64,000 nt of DNA from Roseivirga ehrenbergii (lineage in GTDB: Bacteria > Bacteroidota > Bacteroidia > Cytophagales > Cyclobacteriaceae): positions 248,001-312,000 of the forward strand of contig NZ_LQZQ01000045.1 of NCBI RefSeq assembly GCF_001593005.1, read 5' to 3'. The notes beneath the pieces are model-generated. The model searched no databases, was not told where the DNA came from, and saw only the letters and a program-made list of their open reading frames with translations. Within the stretch, counting starts at the first letter, position 1, and each line of letters opens with the position of its first letter. Below are positions 26,082 through 33,107 of the stretch, piece by piece. A program made the translations under genes and the position numbers.

Positions 26082-26537
26082 TTAAGAGAGCTCCATTTTC
26101 ATCAGCGGTAAAAACCTACCTTTGGGTAAGCTTTCTTTTTGAGCATACGTGACAAAGCCTTGACTGGCATAGAATGCTTCGGCATTGGGGTCTGCTTCTA
26201 CGATAATGGGTTTGTTATTGAATACTACTTTTTCAATGCAGAAGGAGAAGAGCAGTTTACCAAAACCATTACCAATGTACATTGGTTCAACCCAAAGGTT
26301 CGTGACATCATAAACTTCGGTTGATTCTTGAATGGCGCAAAAGCCAATAATTCTTTCATCCAGTACCAGTTTGTAAATCTGCTGTTTTTCAAAATCAGTT
26401 TCGGTGAGTAAGAGGTCGTCTCTCCAAAGCTCCATCCATTCTTCGGGGTAGCCCCAATGCTTTTTAGATGCAAAAGAGACACAATTGAGTTCATTAATGT
26501 CTTCGATTTGGGCTAGTATGATTTCAGTAGAATTCAC
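26082..26537 (-). CDS. GNAT family N-acetyltransferase
   Basis: 151 residues of GNAT fold: the acetyl-CoA site is seen in VTNLWVEPMYIGNGFGKLLFSFC (motif A, with GNGFGK instead of RGxGxG) and ADPNAEAFYASQGF. The substrate is unknown. The start is GTG at 26537, which overlaps the stop of the upstream GNAT gene as GTGA, so the two are translationally coupled. No ATG lies near the family start. Confidence 0.85.
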   Translation of the reverse strand: MNSTEIILAQIEDINELNCVSFASKKHWGYPEEWMELWRDDLLLTETDFEKQQIYKLVLDERIIGFCAIQESTEVYDVTNLWVEPMYIGNGFGKLLFSFCIEKVVFNNKPIIVEADPNAEAFYASQGFVTYAQKESLPKGRFLPLMKMELS

Positions 26538-27043
26538 CGGTAGCTGATAGAGAATAGTAAATCGTTACTTTCTTTAGTGTACTTTTCGTTGTACTGTCTT
26601 TCCAATCCGATTTTCTGTAATAGACGTTGAGAAGTGATATTTTTTGAACTTGTAATGGCCAAAATGGTCTTAAATCCCAGTCTATTTTTTCCATAGTCAA
26701 GCATGGCTTTGGCCGCTTCGGAAGTGTAGCCTTTGTCTTCGTGTTTGGGCAGAATCGCATAACCGATATCAGGATGATCAAGGAAATCGCGCTGCAAAAA
26801 CCCACACAGACCAATAGGGGAGTTGTCTTGTTTTAAAATGACTTTGTACAGCCCAAACCCCATCTGCTTATAGCTTTTGGTTAGTGTATTATGAATATAG
26901 TTTTCGGCATCGGTTAGCGATTCAATTCCACGGTCACCAATAAATTCAATCCAGTTAGGACTGTTCAATAAAGTGAGAATAAATACTTGATCGTCAGGAG
27001 TACCTTCTTCTAAACGTAAACGTTCTGTTTCTAAAACAATCAT
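26534..27043 (-). CDS. GNAT family N-acetyltransferase (RimJ/RimL-like)
   Basis: 169 residues. MIVLETERLRLEEGTPDDQVFILTLLNSPNWIEFIGDR and the later DIGYAILPKHEDKGYTSEAAKAML are typical of the Acetyltransf_3 (RimJ/RimL) subfamily, with SSKNITSQRLLQKIGL closing the acetyl-CoA site. Members acetylate ribosomal protein N termini or other amines; the substrate here is open. It overlaps the next GNAT gene by four bases. Confidence 0.88.
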   Translation of the reverse strand: MIVLETERLRLEEGTPDDQVFILTLLNSPNWIEFIGDRGIESLTDAENYIHNTLTKSYKQMGFGLYKVILKQDNSPIGLCGFLQRDFLDHPDIGYAILPKHEDKGYTSEAAKAMLDYGKNRLGFKTILAITSSKNITSQRLLQKIGLERQYNEKYTKESNDLLFSISYR

Positions 27044-27207
27044 GTTAAAAATAATGTCGTTTTAATATAACAGATACATTTCAGAAATGTGGTATTCCAG
27101 TTATACGCGTTGACACTGTGTCCACTTTTGAATGCTAAATAATGCTAAATATTTCCCTCAATCTTTGAATGAATTGGAGAAGTTAAATGGTTAAAGTAGT
27201 TTTCGGT

Positions 27208-27762
27208 ATGAACAGTCGTTTGCCAAAGCTGTATTGGGTGTTTTTCTTTATTACTTTAGGAATACCTGCTTATGGGCAATTGGAGGAATCAATTGAAGCG
27301 GATGTAATGATTGAATGGAGTGAGTCTCGTCCGTTAGAATGGAAAGATTACACTTATAGGCGCATTCGACTTAAGGGAAGTATGGCCTTAACTATGGTAA
27401 AACATTCTGTGAAGGGATATATGAGAAATGGGTTGCCAGAGTTTGAAATCAAAGTACTTTTTAGAAAACCCCACTCTTGGACATCGGACACTACTAACTT
27501 AGAACTTCTAGGGCATGAACAATTGCATTTTGATATAGCAGAGCTTTACAGAAGGAAAATAGAGCAAGAAATCATTAAGCTTCAACAGAAACAAGAAAAA
27601 AATGCCACTGTTTATAAAGCAGAGATAAAGCGTATTTTGGCTGAATTTAATGCTTATTCAAGACGGTATGATAGGGAAAGTAACCATGGAAAGCATAAGT
27701 CTGAACAAGCCCGGTGGAAACAAGAAGTATTAAACAGTTTGAAGGGTATTCAAATTAATTAA
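27208..27762 (+). CDS. secreted DUF922-like putative zinc peptidase (HExxH)
   Basis: 184 residues with a signal peptide ending near GIPAYGQ. The motif GHEQLHFDIAELYRR gives an HExxH zinc site (His-Glu-Gln-Leu-His), in a layout like the DUF922 family of predicted zinc-dependent proteases (WSESRPLEWKDY near the N terminus also fits). I chose ATG at 27208; an in-frame ATG at 27187 adds 7 residues before the signal. It converges on the symporter gene across a short AT-rich inverted repeat. Proteolytic activity is inferred from the motif. Confidence 0.75.
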   Translation: MNSRLPKLYWVFFFITLGIPAYGQLEESIEADVMIEWSESRPLEWKDYTYRRIRLKGSMALTMVKHSVKGYMRNGLPEFEIKVLFRKPHSWTSDTTNLELLGHEQLHFDIAELYRRKIEQEIIKLQQKQEKNATVYKAEIKRILAEFNAYSRRYDRESNHGKHKSEQARWKQEVLNSLKGIQIN

Positions 27763-27789
27763 TTAAAATATGAATGTATTTAAATATGT

Positions 27790-28719
27790 TTAATTAATAA
27801 CTTGTTCTGATTTATTTGTTGAACGCTTTGAACGGTAGGCAAAAAGCGAGGCGATGATATAGCCAGAGAAAATATCCCAAACACCCCACCAAGCAGCAAT
27901 AAGCGCCATTGGTCCATTTCCGTCAAAGAAATTAAAGATGAGCACCAGCGCAAGACCTCCATTTTGAACCCCGGTTTCTATAGAAATTGTTCTGCAGTCC
28001 TGTTCGTTATTTTTGAAGAGCTTTCCAGTGAAATAACCAATTCCTAGAGCCATCAGGTTGTGGAGTAATACCAGCGCAACTACATAATGAATGTAGTTTT
28101 TGAAAACATCTAAGTTATCTACAGTAGCAACTGCAATAAAAGCCATTAGGATAACAAAGGAAATTACTTTTACAGGTTTTTCTATCATGCCTGCAATTTT
28201 GGGTGCTTTGCTACTTACAAGCAGTCCAAGCAGGAGGGGAAATACTAAAATCAGAAATACCGTTTTAAACATGTCTGTAAAACTCAGGCCTATGCTTTTT
28301 ATGATTTCAGATGTTTCTGGCGATAAATTACCCCAAAAACTAAAGTTAAATGGAGTAGCAAATGCAGCAACAACGGTAGCAATTGCTGTAAGCGTAACAG
28401 ATAATGCGATATTTCCCTTTCCTACCATTGAATAGAAATTAGAAACATTACCACCAGGGCAGGCAGCTACTAAAATCATTCCCAAGGCCAATCCCGGATG
28501 GGGCTTAATTAAAAAGATCAATAAAAAGGTGAAAGCCGGAAGCAGGATAAACTGACTTGCCAAACCAGTGAAAACAGCCTTTTTGTTATTGATGAGGCTA
28601 ATGAAGTTGTCTTTTTTAAGGTTTAGGGCAACGCCAAACATGATAAACCCTAGACAAAAATTCAGAAGGCCAACGCTGTCATTGCTAAAGTTAATTCGGA
28701 CTTGTTCGAGTGTAGACAT
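27790..28719 (-). CDS. bile acid:sodium symporter family (BASS-like) transporter
   Basis: 309 residues with nine to ten hydrophobic helices. LAACPGGNVSNFYSMVGKGNIALSVTLTAIATV is the crossover motif of the SBF/BASS fold, and EXGVQNGGLALVL (as ETGVQNGGLALVL) is its second half. Family members import organic acids with sodium; bile acid as substrate is only the family name. It is a single gene. Confidence 0.88.
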   Translation of the reverse strand: MSTLEQVRINFSNDSVGLLNFCLGFIMFGVALNLKKDNFISLINNKKAVFTGLASQFILLPAFTFLLIFLIKPHPGLALGMILVAACPGGNVSNFYSMVGKGNIALSVTLTAIATVVAAFATPFNFSFWGNLSPETSEIIKSIGLSFTDMFKTVFLILVFPLLLGLLVSSKAPKIAGMIEKPVKVISFVILMAFIAVATVDNLDVFKNYIHYVVALVLLHNLMALGIGYFTGKLFKNNEQDCRTISIETGVQNGGLALVLIFNFFDGNGPMALIAAWWGVWDIFSGYIIASLFAYRSKRSTNKSEQVIN

Positions 28720-28837
28720 CCGCCAAAACTAAAGAAGAACACGGTGATAACAAATTTGATTTCGTGAGGTGAATAAACTTAAATTCTACTTTCCTTATAA
28801 AGAAGAATTCACCAATTTCGCATCAAATTAAAAAGCT

Positions 28838-28945
28838 ATGTTGATTATCGGTTTTGTATTGGCCCTTTTTGTATTTGCCATCATTTCGCCATCTATTCTT
28901 CCTAACAAGAAAGTAAGTAATCATAAGAAAGACTGGGAGGTTTAA
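28838..28945 (+). CDS. 35-residue single-pass membrane miniprotein
   Basis: ATG at 28838 opens MLIIGFVLALFVFAIISPSI followed by a short charged tail (NKKVSNHKKDWEV) and stops at TAA 28943-28945. The hydrophobic helix with a positive C-terminal tail is a good single-pass topology. It starts 118 bases from the symporter start on the other strand, ends in a small hairpin, and fills a gap between two longer genes. Function unknown; coding status is inferred from the composition. Confidence 0.45.
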   Translation: MLIIGFVLALFVFAIISPSILPNKKVSNHKKDWEV

Positions 28946-28960
28946 ATTACACCTCTTTTT
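28937..28960 (+). terminator. Weak hairpin terminator between the miniprotein and pirin genes
   Basis: GAGGT (28937-28941) pairs with ACCTC (28951-28955), 9-nt loop, followed by T5. The short stem makes it tentative. Confidence 0.4.
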
Positions 28961-29974
28961 CTACTTTATTTCTTCTCTTCCGTCTGCATGTAAGGCAAAG
29001 CGACCTCTCCCTTGCTCATGGGTGTGATCGTGTTTAGCCCAAGGCCAACCACCAAATTGAGTGTTTTGGTATTCATTCATGGCCTGCTGAATTTCTGCAT
29101 TACTATTCATTACAAACGGACCGTATTGTGCTACTGGTTCGCCTATTGGTTTTCCTTGCAACATCAACAGTTTAGACTCTTCTTTTCCATTCAGTAGCGT
29201 TGTGGCTTTTGTAGGGTCTAGTTTAATCATGTTGCCTCTTTTCACGGTGCTTCCATCTATTTCCATGTCTTCACCAGCGTAGAAATACAAACTTCTATTG
29301 ACCCCAGCTGAAGCCGTTGGTAATTGCCACTCCGCATTCGGAGACAACACAATTGTTAAAATAGCTACTTCGTTTTCAGGGTTGGCTGCCCAAGAATCTG
29401 GTGCAGGAGAGGGTGATGTATAGTTCCCAATCTTACCATTGATGACATTCACCTTGGTTGTGTTTCCTTGAGAGTCGATATGATTGAAAACGGGAATGTC
29501 TTCGTGCCAAAGCATAGCGAAATGCGGCTCCACCATTTTATTGGCTTTTGGCAGATTCAACCAAATCTGAAAAAGCACCAAAGGATTTTCCTCAGTTTCA
29601 TTCAGCAATGGAAACATTTCTGAATGCTGAACACCTTTGCCAGCCGTCATCCATTGTACATCACCGTTACCAAATCGGCCAGCAGCACCAAGTGAATCGG
29701 AATGATCTACTAATCCTTTTTCTGCTATGGTTACGGTTTCGAAACCACGATGGGGGTGAGCAGGAAAACCAGGTACGTTTTGCCCGTGGTACATACTCCA
29801 GCCATCCTTTCCTGCAAAGTCCGAACCTAAGTTCCTCCCTGAAAGGTTTGCATTTGGTCCCATTTGACCATTCCCTTTTGGGTAATTGTCTTTATGAAAA
29901 GCACAGAAAAGAAAGGGATCGCTTGTTTGCCATGGGAATGTCAAAGCTTGTACGGATAGAATAGAGTTGCTCAT
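28961..29974 (-). CDS. pirin family protein
   Basis: 337 residues, longer than the usual 230-300 because of a C-terminal extension ending HEQGRGRFALHADGREEIK. The bicupin signature is clear: FPAHPHRGFETVTIAEKGLVDHSDSLG with metal ligands His73 and His75, and GKGVQHSEMFP with His117 and Glu119. Pirins are iron proteins; some have quercetinase activity and others are redox sensors that affect transcription. Divergent from the membrane protein gene at 30127, with the promoter palindrome between them. Confidence 0.88.
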   Translation of the reverse strand: MSNSILSVQALTFPWQTSDPFLFCAFHKDNYPKGNGQMGPNANLSGRNLGSDFAGKDGWSMYHGQNVPGFPAHPHRGFETVTIAEKGLVDHSDSLGAAGRFGNGDVQWMTAGKGVQHSEMFPLLNETEENPLVLFQIWLNLPKANKMVEPHFAMLWHEDIPVFNHIDSQGNTTKVNVINGKIGNYTSPSPAPDSWAANPENEVAILTIVLSPNAEWQLPTASAGVNRSLYFYAGEDMEIDGSTVKRGNMIKLDPTKATTLLNGKEESKLLMLQGKPIGEPVAQYGPFVMNSNAEIQQAMNEYQNTQFGGWPWAKHDHTHEQGRGRFALHADGREEIK

Positions 29975-30089
29975 AATTTCTTATTTAGATGTACCAACAT
30001 GTAAATTATTCAGAAGGTTTCCTTTTTGTTTTCAGTAATTAAATTCTGAATGAATACAGTCAATATACGCTGATATCCATGCCTTAAAT

Positions 30090-30109
30090 GATAACAATTG
30101 TTATCTTCG
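30090..30109 (+). promoter_or_regulatory. Perfect 16-bp palindrome overlapping a -7 promoter box
   Basis: GATAACAATTGTTATC (30090-30105) is an exact palindrome. Its last bases form the -7 element TATCTTCG (30102-30109) of the gene starting at 30127. A dimeric regulator bound here would cover the promoter. The divergent pirin gene starts 115 bp away and may also be affected. The regulator is unknown. Confidence 0.55.
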
Positions 30110-30126
30110 CGCCAAATTAAAATCGA

Positions 30127-30594
30127 ATGGACAAGTTAGTTGGGTTTATAAGAACGGCAAGTTATCTCACCTTTTTGGCCGCCCTTATCTGGGCTTATGC
30201 TTCTTTGGCAGGTCAGGTCTCTTATAGGTTCGATGGTGATGGGTCGGCCCTACAACTTGTAGATAGAAACACTTTCTTTTTTTCAAGTGTAATTATCTTT
30301 CTGGTGGCCAATGTAATCTGTGTGTCATTTATCAAAGTGCTTAAGAAAATTAAGACCTCAGATGAAGGTGTTGGGATTCGAAATAAAGGACTTAAAACAG
30401 ATATAATCACATGGGTAAGAGGTTTTGCCGGAATCCTGAATATCATGTTCACCACAATTGTATTCTTCATAGGCTACATGAATATGAACGAACTCAAACT
30501 AGATGTTTTAAGCATTTATCTTTATATAGGGCCAATCCTGTTGGTGTTTTGGTTTTTCTACTTGGTTAAAATTCTTTCGGTACGAAGAAACTAA
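30127..30594 (+). CDS. four-helix membrane protein of unknown function
   Basis: 155 residues with four hydrophobic segments (about residues 10-28, 50-70, 97-118 and 130-148) and a basic loop RNKGLKTDIITWVRG. The topology resembles DUF2975-type membrane proteins, but no motif is decisive. It starts 17 bases after a promoter that overlaps a perfect palindrome, so it is probably regulated, and two terminator hairpins follow its stop. Confidence 0.6.
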   Translation: MDKLVGFIRTASYLTFLAALIWAYASLAGQVSYRFDGDGSALQLVDRNTFFFSSVIIFLVANVICVSFIKVLKKIKTSDEGVGIRNKGLKTDIITWVRGFAGILNIMFTTIVFFIGYMNMNELKLDVLSIYLYIGPILLVFWFFYLVKILSVRRN

Positions 30595-30642
30595 AAGATA
30601 AAAATAACTCACCTCATATTTATCTTTACTTGACTTTCAATT

Positions 30643-30699
30643 CCTTAAACTGTTTTAAGGTTTTTATAGGGCAAAGTCAATAGTGACTTTTTAGTTTTT
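30643..30699 (+). terminator. Two tandem hairpin terminators before parE
   Basis: CCTTAAA-CTGT-TTTAAGG (30643-30660) followed by T5, then AAAGTCA-ATAG-TGACTTT (30673-30690) followed by a T-rich tail. Together they separate the membrane protein gene from the parE unit. Confidence 0.75.
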
Positions 30700-30771
30700 A
30701 TATTTTAACTTCCGCCTTAATTTGTGCGGAACAGTACAGAATTTCTACTTGAATCTTATTGGAGTTTTTGA

Positions 30772-32637
30772 ATGGCGAATGAAGTAGCAAACTACACCGA
30801 GGATAGTATTCGGTCCCTCGATTGGAAAGAACATATCAGACTTAGACCAGGAATGTACATCGGTAAATTGGGAGACGGTAGTGCCCAAGACGATGGAATT
30901 TATGTACTAGTAAAAGAAGTAATCGATAACAGTATTGACGAACACATGATGGGCTTTGGTAAAACCATCGATGTGAAAGTATCTGAACTTAAGGTGGAAG
31001 TCCGCGATTACGGTCGTGGTATTCCGCTCGGTAAAGTGGTCGATTGCGTTTCAAAAATCAACACGGGTGGTAAATATGACAGTGGTGCTTTTCAAAAGTC
31101 TGTTGGACTTAACGGAGTGGGTACAAAAGCCGTAAATGCACTTTCTAGTTTTTTCAAGGTACAATCTTATCGCGATGGCCGCACCAAAGTAGCCGAATTT
31201 GAAAGGGGAGAAATTAAGAATGATGAACCCGAAACAACGAGCAGTGGCCGAAACGGAACCCTGATCGTTTTCAGGCCCGATGATACCATTTTCAAAAATT
31301 ACCATTTCATTCCAGAATACCTCGATGATTTGATTTGGAACTACAGTTTCTTGAACGCTGGACTCACTATAAATTTCAACGGAACTAAATACCATTCAGA
31401 AAAAGGGCTTTACGATCTGCTTTTAAGAAAAACCAATGCCGACAGTTTAAGATATCCTGTTATTCACCTTAAGGGAGAAGACATTGAAATCGCTATGTCG
31501 CATAGCAATCAGTATGGTGAGGATTACTATTCGTTTGTAAATGGGCAATATACCACTCAGGGGGGAACGCATCAAGCGGCTTTTAGAGAAGCTGTTGTGA
31601 AAACCGTTAGAGAATTCTATAACAAGAACTTTGAAGCCACCGATGTTCGCGCCTCTATCGTAGGTGCGATTGCCGTTAGGGTACAAGAACCTGTTTTCGA
31701 GTCGCAGACCAAAACCAAACTAGGTTCACAAAATGTGGCGCCTGATGGCCCAACCATGAGAACTTTTGTAAACGACTTTGTTAAAAAAGCACTTGACGAT
31801 TTTTTACACAAAAACCCAGACACTGCTAACCTGCTACTAAAGAGAATTCTTCAGTCAGAACGTGAAAGAAAGGAGATAGCAGGAATTAAGAAATTGGCGA
31901 ATGAAAGGGCAAAGAAGGCCAATCTACATAATAAAAAGCTTAGAGATTGCCGTATTCACCTCGATGATAAGAAGGGTGATGATGACTTGAGAAACGCGAC
32001 TACATTGTTCATTACCGAAGGGGATTCTGCCAGTGGTTCAATTACAAAATCTAGAAATGTGCAAACTCAGGCCGTATTTAGTTTGAGAGGAAAGCCTTTA
32101 AACTGTTACGGATATTCTAAAAAGGTAGTGTATGAAAATGAAGAGTTTAACCTTCTTCAACATGCACTAAATATTGAAGATGGACTAGAAGGTTTACGCT
32201 ATGATAAAATCGTAATTGCCACCGATGCCGATGTAGACGGAATGCATATTCGTCTGTTACTCCTTACGTATTTCCTTCAGTTTTTTCCTGATTTAGTAAG
32301 AAGAGGTCATGTCTATATTTTAGAAACACCTTTGTTTAGGGTTCGAAATAAGAAGGAAACAATTTATTGCTATAGCGAAGAAGAAAAGCAGACGGCTGTG
32401 GCTAAGCTTGGCAATAAACCTGAAATCACACGATTCAAAGGTTTAGGGGAAATTTCGCCCGAAGAATTCAAAGGCTTTATTAATGCCGAAATGCGTTTAG
32501 AACCTATCATTCTAAGAAAGGATACCAGCATTGAGGAGTTGCTTAAGTTCTATATGGGTAAAAACACACCAGATCGTCAAAACTTCATCATCGACCGCCT
32601 AAAAGTTGAGAAGGACTTGGTGACAGAAACTGTTTAA
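30772..32637 (+). CDS. parE: DNA topoisomerase IV subunit B (GyrB/ParE-type ATPase)
   Basis: 621 residues. The GHKL ATPase motif is [15 protein letters not shown], with the glycine-rich loop [11 protein letters not shown]; the TOPRIM metal motifs are EGDSASGS and [10 protein letters not shown]. ParE supplies ATP hydrolysis for the A2B2 topoisomerase that decatenates chromosomes. It is called ParE rather than GyrB because its partner A subunit follows at 33108 and because of its short length; gyrB would be elsewhere. The parE-parC pair is interrupted by a GxxExxY remnant. A small inverted repeat (TTCCGC...GCGGAA, 30710-30731) lies in the leader. Confidence 0.9.
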   Translation: MANEVANYTEDSIRSLDWKEHIRLRPGMYIGKLGDGSAQDDGIYVLVKEVIDNSIDEHMMGFGKTIDVKVSELKVEVRDYGRGIPLGKVVDCVSKINTGGKYDSGAFQKSVGLNGVGTKAVNALSSFFKVQSYRDGRTKVAEFERGEIKNDEPETTSSGRNGTLIVFRPDDTIFKNYHFIPEYLDDLIWNYSFLNAGLTINFNGTKYHSEKGLYDLLLRKTNADSLRYPVIHLKGEDIEIAMSHSNQYGEDYYSFVNGQYTTQGGTHQAAFREAVVKTVREFYNKNFEATDVRASIVGAIAVRVQEPVFESQTKTKLGSQNVAPDGPTMRTFVNDFVKKALDDFLHKNPDTANLLLKRILQSERERKEIAGIKKLANERAKKANLHNKKLRDCRIHLDDKKGDDDLRNATTLFITEGDSASGSITKSRNVQTQAVFSLRGKPLNCYGYSKKVVYENEEFNLLQHALNIEDGLEGLRYDKIVIATDADVDGMHIRLLLLTYFLQFFPDLVRRGHVYILETPLFRVRNKKETIYCYSEEEKQTAVAKLGNKPEITRFKGLGEISPEEFKGFINAEMRLEPIILRKDTSIEELLKFYMGKNTPDRQNFIIDRLKVEKDLVTETV

Positions 32638-32641
32638 CGAT

Positions 32642-33093
32642 TTTTTAACCGCAATGAACGCAAAGAGACGCGAAGAATGACTATTGAGGATATTATATCG
32701 AACGATGTAATTGGAGCAGCAATTAGAGTCCATAAGGCTTTGGGGCCTGGTTTATTGGAATCGGTTTACCAATCTTGCTTATGTCACGAGTTGAGATTGA
32801 TGGACTACAAGGTTGAATTAGAAAAGCAATGCCAATAGTCTATGATAGTATTGAACTAGATTGTGGCTATAGGCTTGATCTAGTTGTAGATGAAACTGTA
32901 ATTATTGAGGTGAAATCAGTTCAAAAGTTAAATGAGATTCATTTAGCACAAGTACTTACTTACCTTAAACTTTCAAATTTGAAACTTGGACTTTTAATTA
33001 ACTTTAATTCCTTATTGCTTAAAGACGGAGTAAAAAGAGTAGTAAATAACCTTTAACCCTTAGCGGTTCTCTGCGCACTTTGCGGTTAAAAAG
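32642..33093. mobile_element. GxxExxY cassette bounded by inverted repeats, inserted between parE and parC
   Basis: The left end TTTTTAACCGCAA (32642-32654) is exactly complementary to the right end (33080-33092), and the match continues imperfectly for about 20 more bases on each side (CGCAAAGAGACGCGAAG against CGCAGAGAACCGCTAAG). The repeats enclose nothing but the broken GxxExxY gene. The boundaries fall 5 bases after the parE stop and 15 bases before the parC start. The layout suggests a small mobile unit. Mobility and the lack of a target duplication were not tested. Confidence 0.5.
32677..33056 (+). pseudogene. GxxExxY family (PD-(D/E)XK-like) gene broken by a frameshift
   Basis: The first half (ATG 32677) reads [31 protein letters not shown], which holds the GxxExxY motif itself (GLLESVY), but stops at TAG after about 51 codons. 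The second half continues in another frame from about 32829: [31 protein letters not shown], with the D and ExK of a PD-(D/E)XK nuclease site, to 33056. A one-base deletion near 32825 would explain it. Intact relatives are about 125 residues. Function in intact members is not established. Confidence 0.8.
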
Positions 33094-33107
33094 AATACCA
33101 TAAATAA

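Noticed and set aside
27757..27797. AT-only inverted repeat (ATTAATTAAA/TTTAATTAAT) between convergent genes as a regulatory site
   Set aside because: Pure AT composition makes it expected by chance in this genome; it overlaps both gene ends and lacks a G/C stem for a terminator.
29548..29964. 138-codon open frame antisense to the pirin gene
   Set aside because: Pirin motifs are clear on the other strand; the antisense frame is a by-product of codon bias.
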